Assembly (NCBI RefSeq): GCF_009649955.1
Contig: NZ_CP045875.1
Span: forward strand, 62,001-126,000
DNA length: 64,000 nt
Source of the DNA: Heliorestis convoluta
GTDB taxonomy: Bacteria; Bacillota; Desulfitobacteriia; Heliobacteriales; Heliobacteriaceae
Direction of reading: 5' to 3'
This document shows, one piece after another, positions 9,161 to 18,227 of this stretch. Made by a program: the position numbers and the translations under genes. Each line of letters begins with the position of its first letter. Positions within the stretch are counted from its first letter, which is position 1. The notes beneath the pieces are model-generated. The model was not told the origin of the DNA. It made no database searches and worked only from the letters and a program-made list of their open reading frames with translations.

Positions 9161-9805
9161 TCAAGGATTATCGAGAAGAGAAGGCTTAACACGCAGCAAA
9201 AAAGTTACAACCATGGCTGTAATCGCACCTTCAATCAATGCCAAAGGCAAATGAGATAAAGCCATAACATAAACGCCAGCTCGGATTACTTCATTATTTA
9301 GATGAGCTGGTAACATCGTTAGCAACAAGAAAGTCGCCATAACCGTTGTCAGCAATACACCAACGCTTCCGCCTAGAAAGCCTAAAACACCCAAAAGGGT
9401 TTTGTTTTTTCTCCAGCTAGGGCGATGGCGTAACTGAAAGAGAAAGTGACTTGCCAAGGCTGGAATGCCGACAAGGCAAGCGTTAATGCCTAACGTGGTT
9501 ATACCACCATGTTGAAACATTGTAGCCTGAAAAAACAATCCAATCAAAATAGCAGGCATCGCATAATAGCCAAGCATAACACCCATTAACCCGCCAAGAA
9601 TCAAGTGAACACTGGTAGGTGGAATGGGAATATGAATGAGAGAAGCAACAAAAAAGGCGGCTGTAAAAAGCGCTGCCTTAGGAACACCAGCTCTAGGATC
9701 GTCCTGTTGACCAATCTTACGAAGCGCATAAGCCGTTCCAGCTGCCGCAAGTCCGTACCCAGCCAAGGAAACAGAGAGGGGCAAGATCCCATCAGGAATG
9801 TGCAT
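9161..9805 (-). CDS. nikM: ECF transporter substrate-specificity subunit, NikM/CbiM
   Basis: A 214-residue membrane protein starting MHIPDGILPLS. In this family His2 and the amino terminus bind Ni2+ or Co2+, which fixes the start at ATG 9805 (AAGGAGGAAAG upstream) rather than the longer open frame. PIPPTSVHLILGG is the second family motif. The start overlaps the end of the preceding gene by 14 bp. Nickel is favoured over cobalt because the upstream partner resembles NikL and no cobalamin genes or CbiN are nearby; the assignment remains an inference. Confidence 0.85.
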   Translation of the reverse strand: MHIPDGILPLSVSLAGYGLAAAGTAYALRKIGQQDDPRAGVPKAALFTAAFFVASLIHIPIPPTSVHLILGGLMGVMLGYYAMPAILIGLFFQATMFQHGGITTLGINACLVGIPALASHFLFQLRHRPSWRKNKTLLGVLGFLGGSVGVLLTTVMATFLLLTMLPAHLNNEVIRAGVYVMALSHLPLALIEGAITAMVVTFLLRVKPSLLDNP

Positions 9806-10322
9806 CTTTCTTTCCTCCTTGTGGCAAAGGATCTTTACGCCGTGAGAAATAAAGAGCCGTACCAACAAAGCCCCAGAGAACAGAACCGATCATAACAGCT
9901 TTTTGCAACGACGATACATCTTGCTGAACCCCTTTTAAAGGCATACTGTCGCCGACAGGAATGTCGATGGTAGCACCGTGGCCGGTATGTTGTACTTGCA
10001 CCACATAAGTCCCTGCAACATCACGATCAGGTGTAAAAGAAAAGCGTCCGTCGTCATCACATTGTCCTTCTAACCAGGGCTCTGACGCGCCAGGCTTAAA
10101 GACGAAGAAGTGTCCACCATCCATCGGTTCTTGCGTATCATAAGCAGCTCGGACATGAATGGTAATATCAGCTTCATATTCCAAGCGCGTTCCATGGGCC
10201 CACGCTTCTGTAGCAGCGCTAGGGCCATAGCCAGCCGTAGCTACAATCGTAGCCAAAGCAGCAGTGACAAATATGTTTCGTACCTTTTCACGAAAAGACT
10301 TCTTACCTGTAAAGTAGCGCAT
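9792..10322 (-). CDS. NikL-like accessory protein of the metal ECF transporter
   Basis: A 176-residue protein with an N-terminal export signal (hydrophobic stretch ending ATEAWAHG), an extracytoplasmic carboxypeptidase-regulatory-like beta domain (about 45-130) and one C-terminal membrane helix followed by a basic tail. The mature end is probably HG, a pattern seen in NikL/NikN-type partners of NikM. It is the first gene of the cluster. It might deliver the metal or stabilise NikM at the outer membrane face. Assignment rests on architecture and position. Confidence 0.65.
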   Translation of the reverse strand: MRYFTGKKSFREKVRNIFVTAALATIVATAGYGPSAATEAWAHGTRLEYEADITIHVRAAYDTQEPMDGGHFFVFKPGASEPWLEGQCDDDGRFSFTPDRDVAGTYVVQVQHTGHGATIDIPVGDSMPLKGVQQDVSSLQKAVMIGSVLWGFVGTALYFSRRKDPLPQGGKKDAHS

Positions 10323-10358
10323 TCAAAAACCCCTACTCCTTCTTACAAAACGTAGCAA

Positions 10359-10403
10359 CAAAAAGAAAACTCCACTCCGCCTGTAGGTAACAAGGAGTAG
10401 AGT
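10359..10403 (-). terminator. Intrinsic terminator after bioA / ahead of nikL
   Basis: On the minus strand, ACTCTACTCC pairs with GGAGTGGAGT (one wobble) and is followed by TTTTCTTTTTG. It sits 120 bp past bioA and 36 bp before nikL, so it ends the biotin transcript, or acts as an attenuator for nikL if a promoter lies just upstream. Confidence 0.7.
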
Positions 10404-10407
10404 CGCC

Positions 10408-10437
10408 ATTATAAACCATTCGACAAGAATGCCACAA
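10408..10437 (-). promoter_or_regulatory. Possible promoter for the nik genes
   Basis: On the minus strand there is a TATAAT with TTGTGG 18 bp upstream. Transcription would begin at the edge of the terminator hairpin, which makes this placement doubtful unless the hairpin is a regulated leader. Confidence 0.3.
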
Positions 10438-10443
10438 TTCCTG

Positions 10444-10489
10444 CCAACCAGTTATGTTCGCGGTCGGGCAAAGCCATTGATAAAATCCC
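10444..10489 (+). repeat. Degenerate copy of the dispersed REP-like unit
   Basis: Contains AACCAGTTATG, GGTCGGGCA and CCATTGATAAAAT, matching in order the heads of the composite repeats at 18.1, 20.9 and 23.0 kb, but with the palindrome arm eroded. No folded module follows it here. Confidence 0.55.
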
Positions 10490-10525
10490 TAAAGCCAAGA
10501 ACGCAGAAGAACTGCCTCTACTGTA

Positions 10526-11881
10526 TTATGGAAGATTGAAATATTGATTGATAGCCCGGAACGCTTTTGTGACCATAAATTCAATATCTTTATCATTTAC
10601 AATATAAGGAGGCATAAAGTACAAAACATTGCCTAAGGGCCTAAGTAGCAACCCTTCTTGCAAAGCTTTTTGGTAGATCTGATATCCGACGCGCTTGTCC
10701 CAAGAAAAAGGTTCTTTCGACGCTTTGTCTTGCACCAGCTCTAGGGCCCCGATCATGCCGATTTGTCGAAACTCGCCAATGTAGGGGTGACCATGGGCGA
10801 AGGATTGGACGAGCTCTTTAATTTGGGCAGACTTTGCTTTGTTTTGCTCTAGTACATTGTCTTCTTCAAAAATTTTCAATGTAGCAAGAGCGGCTGCACA
10901 AGCTAGAGGGTTGCCTGTATAGCTATGACTGTGCATGAAGGCTTTTAATTCTTTGTAGTCACAATAAAAAGCTTGATAAATTTCATCGGTAACAACGGCT
11001 AAAGATAGGGGTAGATAGCCGCCTGTGAGCCCTTTGGATAAACAGATCATATCAGGCGAAATGTTGGCATGCTCACAAGCAAACATTTTTCCTGTTCGTC
11101 CAAAGCCAACGGCGATTTCGTCAGCAATCAAGTGGATCTTGTATTGGTTACATAGAGCCCGTAATTTTGATAAGTATTGCGGAGGGTAGATCTTCATGCC
11201 AGCGGCCGCTTGCACCAGTGGTTCAACAATAACCGCACAGATCTCATGGTGCTTTGCTTCAACGGCTCTTTCCATCTGCTCAAAGCAGGGAGCCTGACAA
11301 GAAGAGCGCTCTTGGCCATAAGGGCAACGGAAACAATCAGGGCTAGGCACTTTGATTGTATCAAGAAGCATGGGCTTGTAAATTTTGTTGTATAAATCAA
11401 TATCACCGACAGAGAGGGCCCCTACGGTTTCACCGTGATAAGCATCTGTTAAAGCAACGAATTTCGTCTTGTTATGTTGACCTGCTTGTTGATGATATTG
11501 AAAGCTTAGCTTGAGAGCCACTTCAACAGCCGAGGACCCATTGTCAGCAAAAAATACTTTATTCAACCCCGGTGGTGTAATATCTACAATTTTTTCTGCT
11601 AGCTCAATGGCGGGTTGGTGAGAGAAGTTGGCGAATATCACATGTTCAAGCTGGTCGAGTTGTTTTTTTATGGCCTTGTTAATTCGCGGGTTACAATGAC
11701 CAAAAAGATTCACCCACCAGGAAGAAACGGCATCTAAATAGGAATGACCCGTAAAGTCATACAGATAAGCGCCTTCTCCTTTTTCTATAACAATGGGCGG
11801 AAAATCCTCGTAGTCTTTCATCTGTGAGCAGGGGTGCCAGATATATTGTAAATCTTTTTTTTGAAGTTCTTTCATAATCAT
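10526..11881 (-). CDS. bioA: Adenosylmethionine-8-amino-7-oxononanoate aminotransferase (BioA)
   Basis: The PLP aminotransferase that converts KAPA to DAPA with S-adenosylmethionine as amino donor. It has 451 residues, normal for the family. It starts near [16 protein letters not shown], the BioA hallmark, and contains [25 protein letters not shown] and the PLP-lysine region [24 protein letters not shown] precedes the ATG. It is the last gene of the bioB-D-F-H-C-A operon, 34 bp after bioC, and is followed by an intrinsic terminator. Confidence 0.95.
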   Translation of the reverse strand: MIMKELQKKDLQYIWHPCSQMKDYEDFPPIVIEKGEGAYLYDFTGHSYLDAVSSWWVNLFGHCNPRINKAIKKQLDQLEHVIFANFSHQPAIELAEKIVDITPPGLNKVFFADNGSSAVEVALKLSFQYHQQAGQHNKTKFVALTDAYHGETVGALSVGDIDLYNKIYKPMLLDTIKVPSPDCFRCPYGQERSSCQAPCFEQMERAVEAKHHEICAVIVEPLVQAAAGMKIYPPQYLSKLRALCNQYKIHLIADEIAVGFGRTGKMFACEHANISPDMICLSKGLTGGYLPLSLAVVTDEIYQAFYCDYKELKAFMHSHSYTGNPLACAAALATLKIFEEDNVLEQNKAKSAQIKELVQSFAHGHPYIGEFRQIGMIGALELVQDKASKEPFSWDKRVGYQIYQKALQEGLLLRPLGNVLYFMPPYIVNDKDIEFMVTKAFRAINQYFNLP

Positions 11882-11915
11882 AAGCTTTTACCTCGTAATG
11901 TATTAACAGGTATCT

Positions 11916-12776
11916 CTAAGACAAGTCTTCTCGTTTTTCAATTTTAAAATATAGACAGTGATAGGTAGCTTGCGTTTTGTTGCTACTATGATAGGTTTGT
12001 TCGTATATTCGAATCATTTCTTTTAGCAAGGTAGGATGAGCCAAACGGTTACAGTTGCTGTTGCTAGCACCCACTTTTTTGATCGACTTTAAAAAATCCC
12101 GTACCGAAGCAAAATACTCTATTTCTTCTTTTTCCATGGTTGTAATGTGGTACGGCGATGGAGTTTTGCTTGTTACTTTTTCATGAAGTAGTTGGAGCAG
12201 TTCCTCTCTATGGAAAAAATTCTGTCCTGGTGAGGCATCGGTGGAAAGTTGAAGTATTTCTTTCGCTTTGGCGTAGGAGTGGTGCAGCTCTTGAAAGGTT
12301 TTGTTACCAAAGGTTGAAAAAATGAGAAGTCCCTGGTGCTTTAAGAGAGAGTCTAACTTGGCAAGGGTCTCACCGGGCTGGTTAAACCATTGAAAAGTGG
12401 CATTAGAAATAATAAGGTCAAACTTTTTAGGAATCCCGATCTCTTCAATATCGCCACAGAGAAAGTCGAGATTTTGGTGGTTCAGTTTTTTCTGGGCATA
12501 GTCAATCATGCCAGGGGCGATATCGACAGCTGTAATCTGAGCTTCTGGATAGAGGGTACACAGCCTTTTTGTTAAATAGCCGGTGCCGCAGCCAACTTCC
12601 AAAATGTCGATATTTTTGTTGCTGATTATAGGGCCATCTTCTTCTTGTCCCTTGTCTCCTTTGACAAGGAAAAAATTAAGAAGATCTTGGGCCATTTTTT
12701 TTTGTACATTGGCGTAGTTGTCATAATTGGCCGCGTTGCGGCTAAAATTGATGCGCAGCACTTTTTTGTCAATCAT
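11916..12776 (-). CDS. bioC: Malonyl-ACP O-methyltransferase (BioC)
   Basis: A 286-residue SAM-dependent methyltransferase that methylates malonyl-ACP to start synthesis of the pimelate chain. It has LEVGCGTGYLTKRL (SAM motif I), AVDIAPGMIDYA and SNATFQW, typical of BioC. The start overlaps the bioH stop by 8 bp, which indicates coupled translation. The next gene is bioA. Confidence 0.93.
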   Translation of the reverse strand: MIDKKVLRINFSRNAANYDNYANVQKKMAQDLLNFFLVKGDKGQEEDGPIISNKNIDILEVGCGTGYLTKRLCTLYPEAQITAVDIAPGMIDYAQKKLNHQNLDFLCGDIEEIGIPKKFDLIISNATFQWFNQPGETLAKLDSLLKHQGLLIFSTFGNKTFQELHHSYAKAKEILQLSTDASPGQNFFHREELLQLLHEKVTSKTPSPYHITTMEKEEIEYFASVRDFLKSIKKVGASNSNCNRLAHPTLLKEMIRIYEQTYHSSNKTQATYHCLYFKIEKREDLS

Positions 12777-13602
12777 GGTTCTCCTTTAGCGCATGGCGCT
12801 TGATCACTGTCACAAAATCTTCTGGCCTGGTGTAAAAGGGCATATGGCCGGCACCTTCAAGGGAATGAAAAACTACAGGACCTTTCCAGTGTGTAGCAAT
12901 ATACGCCGCGGCAGATTCAGGACAAACTGTATCTTGGTCTCCTTGAATCAGCATAAGTGGTGTTGATAAGGTGGGAAGAACATGTCGAAGATCTTCTTGA
13001 AGTAGGAGGTCAAGGCCAGCGAGCAACGTTCCTAGATCGTAGTGTTCAGCGTTAATTTGATTTTCTTCCATAAATTGTTGATCGTAGCCTTGCTCTTTCT
13101 CTACTTCTGAGAACATGGAGATATAAAAGTTATGTAAACATTTTTCTTTGTCTTGGGTAAGAGCCCTTTTCATTTTTTCGACAATCTGAGGAGGCAACCC
13201 GCAGTTGTACTTGCTTTTGCGGTCTCTAGTAAAACGGCTCGTTCCACTGACGAGTATGATTTGCTGAAGCTGAGAACGGGGATGTGATGGTAGCTGCGGG
13301 AGATCTTGAAACTGAGATTGAGATTGCGCGGCCTTATAGTGAAAAGCAAATTGAATGGCCAGAAGGCTTCCTAGAGACCAGCCGAGTAAAGAAAAGGATT
13401 CCTGAGGAGCCACTTTTTCATGAATCAATGAGAAGGCCCGTTGATAATAGTCTTCTACACTTTTTAGGCCGTACCAGTCACAGCTATAGACTTCATAGTC
13501 TTCTGATAAAAGAGGAATTGCTTTACACCATACCCTGGAGTCCATAGACCAGCCTGGAAGAAGGATTAATTTTTGCTTTTTTTTCATTTTATGTTTTTCC
13601 AT
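12769..13602 (-). CDS. bioH: Pimeloyl-ACP methyl ester esterase (BioH-type alpha/beta hydrolase)
   Basis: An alpha/beta hydrolase that should remove the methyl ester from pimeloyl-ACP. It has LLPGWSMDSRVW at the oxyanion site, nucleophile GWSLGSLLA, acid QGDQDTVCPE and His in GAGHMPF. The frame is open back to 13701, inside bioF, but the domain begins near LILLPGW, so ATG 13602 (or 13587) is the likely start; this choice is uncertain. A Gln/Ser/Pro-rich insert (SQSQFQDLPQLPSHPRSQ) sits in the middle. BioG is an alternative name for such esterases. Confidence 0.85.
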   Translation of the reverse strand: MEKHKMKKKQKLILLPGWSMDSRVWCKAIPLLSEDYEVYSCDWYGLKSVEDYYQRAFSLIHEKVAPQESFSLLGWSLGSLLAIQFAFHYKAAQSQSQFQDLPQLPSHPRSQLQQIILVSGTSRFTRDRKSKYNCGLPPQIVEKMKRALTQDKEKCLHNFYISMFSEVEKEQGYDQQFMEENQINAEHYDLGTLLAGLDLLLQEDLRHVLPTLSTPLMLIQGDQDTVCPESAAAYIATHWKGPVVFHSLEGAGHMPFYTRPEDFVTVIKRHALKENHD

Positions 13603-13660
13603 TGTCTCTACCATCTTCTCTATCATCTTTACAAAGAGGTTGTCTGCACTTCTACATTCC

Positions 13661-14842
13661 CTACTGTTTCTTTTCTGAATTATTTCTGATATCTTTACCA
13701 ACTTGCAAGGTCTTTTCGATGGCCCTTTTCAGGTCTTTGTAGTCATGGGTAGCCATGATAGAATAGCGCAAGCGGCTGGTGCCTTGGGGAACCGTAGGGG
13801 GTCGAATTGCCGGTACATAGATGGCTTCTTCAAAAAGCTTTCTACTCCATTGCAAAGCAAGGTCAGCATCCCCTACTTGTAACGGAATAATGGGGCTGTT
13901 GTCCATAGGGACAGAGAAGCCGTTGTTATTGAGCTCACCTCGAAACCACTGTGCTTTCTCTAAGAGGCTTTTTCTCCGTTCTGGTTCCTTTTGAATAATT
14001 TCTAGCGCTTGTAGTGAAATGGCGATGGTGTGTGGCGCCGGTGCTGTGGAGTAGATGAAGCTTTTGGCTTTATGGCGAATGTAGTCTATCATGCTTTGCT
14101 TCCCGGCAATATAACCGCCTTCGCTGGCAAAAGCTTTGCTTAAGGTACCCATTTGAATATCGACTTGATCTTGTAAATTAAAGTGAGCAACAGTGCCACT
14201 GCCTTTTTTACCTAGAATACCTGTGCCATGGGCGTCGTCAACCATGGTTAGCAAGTTGTGTTCTTTTGCCAACCTTACGATTTCCGGAAGAGGCGCTATG
14301 TCACCGTCCATGCTAAAGACACCGTCGGTGATGATCAATCCTTTGCCTTTGTTATGGTACCGTTTTATCTTTTTTTCTAAATCGACCACGTCACAATGCT
14401 TATATACGACAAGTTTCGCGCCACTTAAGCGGCAGCCGTCAATAATACTGCCGTGGTTTAAACGATCGCAAAAAATGACCCAATCGGGATCGGCCAGCGC
14501 AGAGATAGTTCCTACATTGGTAGCATAACCTGTGCTAAAGACGATCGCTTTCTCTGTTTCTTTGAAGGCAGCTAGCTTTTCTTCTAGTTCTTGATGCAGC
14601 TTGTAGCTCCCTGTGGTAAGGCGTGAACCACCGGAACCGACGCCGTATTCTTGAATTGTACGAATGGCAGCTTCTTTCATGCGCTCATCGTTGCATAAGC
14701 CTAAGTAATTGTTCGATGAGAGCAGCAGTACTTTTTGACCTTCAATGATTGTGTAGGGATCTTGTGCTGCTTCCAGATAGTTTAATTTTCGATAGAGGTC
14801 TTTGGCGCGTAGCGACTCTAGGGTTTCTGAGAAATTGTACAT
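13661..14842 (-). CDS. bioF: 8-amino-7-oxononanoate synthase (BioF)
   Basis: A 393-residue PLP enzyme that condenses pimeloyl-ACP or -CoA with alanine. It has SSNNYLGL, GVGSGGSRLTTGS, DDAHGTGILG and the PLP lysine in GTLSKAFASEGGY. The ATG overlaps the bioD stop by one base (TAATG), so translation is coupled. Length is normal. A glycine C-acetyltransferase has the same fold, but the bio operon settles the role. Confidence 0.94.
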   Translation of the reverse strand: MYNFSETLESLRAKDLYRKLNYLEAAQDPYTIIEGQKVLLLSSNNYLGLCNDERMKEAAIRTIQEYGVGSGGSRLTTGSYKLHQELEEKLAAFKETEKAIVFSTGYATNVGTISALADPDWVIFCDRLNHGSIIDGCRLSGAKLVVYKHCDVVDLEKKIKRYHNKGKGLIITDGVFSMDGDIAPLPEIVRLAKEHNLLTMVDDAHGTGILGKKGSGTVAHFNLQDQVDIQMGTLSKAFASEGGYIAGKQSMIDYIRHKAKSFIYSTAPAPHTIAISLQALEIIQKEPERRKSLLEKAQWFRGELNNNGFSVPMDNSPIIPLQVGDADLALQWSRKLFEEAIYVPAIRPPTVPQGTSRLRYSIMATHDYKDLKRAIEKTLQVGKDIRNNSEKKQ

Positions 14843-15585
14843 TATATTTCAATCCGTCCTGTGCTATCTCTTGGATCCTCTATCTCCTGTATCTTCATAA
14901 AATTGAACTGGGTAAATACTTCTTTAAGATTACCGGCTTCTAGATTTTCTACCTGTAATGCCTCTATGGCTGGTATAACGGCTAAGACGGGAAGCTGGGT
15001 GATTTTACTGACCGTTTTAATATTGTCATTTTCTAAGAAGCTTCCTCGGTAATTATTGAAGATAAGGCCTTCTATTTTGATGCCGAGTTGCTCTGCCATT
15101 TTACAAGTTAAGTAGCTATGATTGATAGTTCCTAAGGTTGTTTTGGTAACGAGAAAGCAGCTTATGTCTAATTCTTTGATGAGTTCGTATTGCATATAGC
15201 CTTCTTCTGTTAAGGGAACAGCAAGACCGCCACAGCCTTCTACAATTAGGACGTCGTATTGTGCTTTTAGCTGCTTGTAGGTTTCTACAATCGCTGGAAT
15301 GTCTACTTTTTTCTTTTCCATTCTTGCAGCGAGGTGCGGTGAGACGGCTGTTTTATAGCGAAAGGGGTTAATACGATCATCCTCTTCATCAAGGCCCGAT
15401 ACTTTTTTGACGAAAGAAAGATCGTAGGAGAAGAGTTCCCCTTCTTTTTCAATGGCGCCGCTGGAAATCGGTTTGAAATAGCAAGCGTTATGGCCTTTTT
15501 GAAGAAATTGGTACATTAGGCCGGCTGATATGACTGTTTTGCCTACATCGGTGTCGGTTCCAAGGATAAAGATGGCTTTTGTCAA
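14842..15585 (-). CDS. bioD: Dethiobiotin synthetase (BioD)
   Basis: A 247-residue ATP-dependent carboxylase that closes the ureido ring of dethiobiotin. It has the P-loop GTDTDVGKTVISAG at the N-terminus, KPISSG, and VEGCGGLAVPL in the middle. It begins 3 bp after bioB and ends overlapping bioF. Confidence 0.95.
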   Translation of the reverse strand: MTKAIFILGTDTDVGKTVISAGLMYQFLQKGHNACYFKPISSGAIEKEGELFSYDLSFVKKVSGLDEEDDRINPFRYKTAVSPHLAARMEKKKVDIPAIVETYKQLKAQYDVLIVEGCGGLAVPLTEEGYMQYELIKELDISCFLVTKTTLGTINHSYLTCKMAEQLGIKIEGLIFNNYRGSFLENDNIKTVSKITQLPVLAVIPAIEALQVENLEAGNLKEVFTQFNFMKIQEIEDPRDSTGRIEI

Positions 15586-15588
15586 GAT

Positions 15589-16554
15589 TTATACCTCCAG
15601 ACCGGCATCGCGAATCATTTTGATATCATCGGCGATGGAATTGCCGAGTGTAGTTAGATAGTTGCCTACGAGGGCGGCATTTACGCCTGCTTGAAAGCCT
15701 TTTTGTTGTTCTTGGCCAAGGGCGCTTCGGCCACCGGCGTAGCGAATGGTGCCATGAGGGATAATGAGGCGGAAAAGGGCAAGGGTTTTTAAGATTTCTT
15801 CCGGCTTTAAAATTTCCATATCTTCAAGTGGTGTGCCTTTAATGGGGTTGAGGATATTGATGGGAATCGATGGAACGCCCAGTTCTCGTAGTTCTAAAGC
15901 CATTTGGATCCGATCTGCCATTGTTTCACCCATGCCGATGATGCCACCACTGCAAACGTCAAGGCCTGCTTGTAAGACGTTTTGAATGGTTGTAATGCGA
16001 TCCTCGTAGCTGTGGGTATCACAGATCTGGCTGTAAAAGTCGCGGCTTGTTTCGATGTTATGATGATACGATGTAATGCCTGCTTCTTTTAAATGTAAAG
16101 CTTGTTCGAAGGTAATAGTGCCAAGGGAAGCGCAGAGCAAGAGCTTTGTTTCCTGGCGCAACGTTGCAATGGTATCTAAGACTTGTTCAAAATCTTTTTT
16201 CGAGAGCTTTCCGCCACTTGTGACAATGGAAAATCTATGTACACCTTCGGCTTCATTTTTTTTGGCTTCTTCTACGATGCGTTCTTTCTCGAGAAGTGGG
16301 TATTCAGGAATGTTGGTATTGTAATGAGCCGATTGGGCACAGTATTTGCAGTTTTCAGCACATTTGCCAGACTTGGCATTGATAATGGTACAAAGATCAA
16401 CGTGATCGCCTTTATACTTTTGACGGATTCTATTGGCGAGTGCGAGTAAAGCTTCTGTGTCAATCGACTCTTCAGCCAGTTGTAAGGCTTCTTCGTAGCT
16501 AAGAAGAGCACCACTTTCAAGCTTAGTCTCTATCTGTGTTAATAGTTGACTCAA
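15589..16554 (-). CDS. bioB: Biotin synthase (BioB), radical SAM
   Basis: A 321-residue radical SAM enzyme that inserts sulfur into dethiobiotin. The SAM cluster motif is CAENCKYCAQS, followed by conserved HRFSIVTSGG, CSGGIIGMGE and NILNPIKGTPLED. The C-terminal YAGGRSALG region (Arg ligand of the auxiliary cluster) is present. It is the first gene of the bio operon, directly behind a promoter that overlaps a BirA-type operator. Confidence 0.96.
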   Translation of the reverse strand: MSQLLTQIETKLESGALLSYEEALQLAEESIDTEALLALANRIRQKYKGDHVDLCTIINAKSGKCAENCKYCAQSAHYNTNIPEYPLLEKERIVEEAKKNEAEGVHRFSIVTSGGKLSKKDFEQVLDTIATLRQETKLLLCASLGTITFEQALHLKEAGITSYHHNIETSRDFYSQICDTHSYEDRITTIQNVLQAGLDVCSGGIIGMGETMADRIQMALELRELGVPSIPINILNPIKGTPLEDMEILKPEEILKTLALFRLIIPHGTIRYAGGRSALGQEQQKGFQAGVNAALVGNYLTTLGNSIADDIKMIRDAGLEV

Positions 16555-16600
16555 CTTTATCCCACCTTTTCATCATTCTATAATAGTTCCACTATTTCCT

Positions 16601-16629
16601 ATCATAGCCAGTGGGAAAGTGATTGTCAA
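16601..16629 (-). promoter_or_regulatory. Promoter of the bio operon
   Basis: On the minus strand there is TTGACA, a 17-bp spacer and TATGAT, about 45 bp upstream of bioB. The -35 box lies within the BirA-type operator. Confidence 0.75.
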
Positions 16630-16655
16630 TTGTGGTGTTGTCTGTAGGTTGACAA
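16623..16655. promoter_or_regulatory. BirA-type biotin operator
   Basis: TTGTCAATT, 15 bp, GGTTGACAA: an inverted repeat with the spacing and half-site pattern known for Firmicute BirA boxes (TTGTNAACC-N15-GGTTNACAA). It covers the -35 box of bioB, so biotin-loaded BirA should block transcription. birA itself is not in the window. Confidence 0.75.
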
Positions 16656-16666
16656 TTGTTTTTGTG

Positions 16667-16706
16667 AAAAAAAGAGTACCTGCAAAAAAGCAGATACTCT
16701 TTTTTC
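16667..16706 (-). terminator. Intrinsic terminator after tupA (works in both directions)
   Basis: Arms AAGAGTACCTGC and GCAGATACTCTT, with one mismatch, are flanked by A-run and T-run on both sides. It separates tupA from the bio promoter. Confidence 0.8.
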
Positions 16707-16780
16707 TTGGCTTCTATCCTTGCCCTTTTACAGAAATCATTCTTTATTGTGATGAGTTACCTAAGGGATTTACAGTTTGC

Positions 16781-17665
16781 TTAATAGGTCAAACCATATT
16801 CAGCAGGATCACGATGAGCGTCAGGGAAAAAGAGAGGTGATCCGTACTTGTCAACGCCAAAGTCAGCGATGATTTGCTGTGCTTTTTCTGAAACCATAAA
16901 CTCTACAAAAGCTTTGGCACCTTCTGCATTGATCAAGGAAGACTTTTCTGGATTCACTTGTGCTACGTGGTAGATATTCAGAAGATCTTTTTCTCCTTCA
17001 AGCAGGATTTCAAGGTGTAAGTTGTCTTTTAGAGCCAGGTAGGTACCACGATCGGTAAGGGTGTAACCGCTTTTTTCGGAAGCAACGTTCAACGTTGGCC
17101 CCATGCCGCTTCCTGTCTCAATGTACCAAGAACCGCGCGGTTCCATGGAGGCTTTTTCCCAGATGGCTAACTCTTTTTTGTGTGTGCCTGAATCATCAGC
17201 TCGAGAAACAAAAAGCTTTTCTGCTTCGGCAATTTTCTTAAAAGCTTCTGCTGAGGTGGTAAGGCCTTTGATGGCAGCTTCGTCGTCAGACGATCCTACA
17301 ATGACGAAATCATTGTGCATAACGAGACGATAGTTCAGAATATCACCTTTGTCATAAAGCTTTCGTTCTGCTTCCGGAGCATGGGTCAAAAGTACGTCAG
17401 CGTCACCTTTTTCACCCATGGCCAGTGCTTGTCCCGTACCCACGGCAATAGTTTTTACAAAGTAGCCATGCTCTTCCATGAAAACAGGCAAAAGAGCGTC
17501 TAAAAGACCGCTATCTTGGGTGCTTGTGGTGGTTGCTAGAATTAGATTTTCTTTAATGTCTTCTGTTTTACCTTCTTGGTTGGTGGTACCACAACCTGTT
17601 AACGTAACAAATAGAGCAAGAATCAAAAGAATGGGGAGAAACTTTTTTACTTTTCCATGTTTCAA
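16781..17665 (-). CDS. tupA: Tungstate/molybdate-binding lipoprotein (TupA-like)
   Basis: A 294-residue extracytoplasmic solute-binding protein. It has a lipoprotein signal with lipobox LTGC and then the TupA hallmark ATTTSTQDSGLLD that lines the oxyanion site. DADVLLTHAPEAE and FVSRADDSGTHKKE are further conserved patches. Normally tupB (permease) and tupC (ATPase) follow; here a terminator follows immediately, so the gene is solitary. It lies behind a structured leader and terminator that may respond to the metal cofactor. The W-versus-Mo choice is inferred from the TupA-type motif. Confidence 0.82.
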   Translation of the reverse strand: MKHGKVKKFLPILLILALFVTLTGCGTTNQEGKTEDIKENLILATTTSTQDSGLLDALLPVFMEEHGYFVKTIAVGTGQALAMGEKGDADVLLTHAPEAERKLYDKGDILNYRLVMHNDFVIVGSSDDEAAIKGLTTSAEAFKKIAEAEKLFVSRADDSGTHKKELAIWEKASMEPRGSWYIETGSGMGPTLNVASEKSGYTLTDRGTYLALKDNLHLEILLEGEKDLLNIYHVAQVNPEKSSLINAEGAKAFVEFMVSEKAQQIIADFGVDKYGSPLFFPDAHRDPAEYGLTY

Positions 17666-17764
17666 GTCAATGCGACCTGCCTTTCTTACGTGTAAATGGT
17701 TTTGATGAAGCTACAAAAGTTTATATAAGATTATCCTGATACTTGCAAGCCCTTAAAAAGGACT

Positions 17765-17823
17765 ATAAAAAACAACACTTCCTCCTTTCCATAAATATAG
17801 AGTCGCGGAAAGGAGGAAGTGTT
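17765..17823 (-). terminator. Attenuator-type terminator in the tupA leader
   Basis: A perfect 17-bp stem on the minus strand (AACACTTCCTCCTTTCC against its complement), with a 16-nt loop, is followed by GTTTTTT. It lies about 110 bp before the tupA start and after a structured leader, so it must be bypassed for tupA expression. Confidence 0.8.
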
Positions 17824-17861
17824 TTAAAACCAAATTTAAAACCTTCTTTACAAAGTTCTTA

Positions 17862-17985
17862 ATGAGTCTCCTTTCCACAATGGGAGGCTAGGAAGTTTCC
17901 TTCGCTAACCCTACAGACTGGGAAACCATGCTACCGTCCATAAGCGATAAGTGGTAGTGTAGGCAAACCAGTTCGGAGTATGAAG
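17862..17985 (-). ncRNA. Structured tupA leader, candidate Mo/W-cofactor riboswitch
   Basis: The minus-strand leader can close with CTCC at the 5' side and GGAG at the 3' side. It holds nested stems CTGG/CCAG and CTACC/GGTAG, a small AGGAA/TTCCT hairpin, and ends AGCCTCCC..GGAAAGGAG, reminiscent of the Moco/Tuco motif. A tungstate-binding gene and an intrinsic terminator follow, which is the expected arrangement. I cannot score it against a covariance model, so the class is uncertain. Confidence 0.4.
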
Positions 17986-18227
17986 TTTTTGATGGCATGT
18001 AGGCAGTTGCTTTCTACAGAGAAGTTACTTCACACCTACAGTACAATCTACTCTACATAAAAAATATTCTACAGTGAATGGCAATGTCCTTTTTTTCGAT
18101 AACCAGAAACCTACTATGTTCTTTCATAACTGACCTTATTTCCTTCATGTTAACCAGTCATGCCCGGTTGGGCACAACCACTGATGAAAATAACTTTTCC
18201 TGATTACGTTGGGGTTACTTCATAGAG

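Noticed and set aside
16623-16655. Inverted repeat read as a terminator
   Set aside because: The 15-bp spacing, position on the -35 box and match to BirA half-sites fit an operator; no T-run follows.
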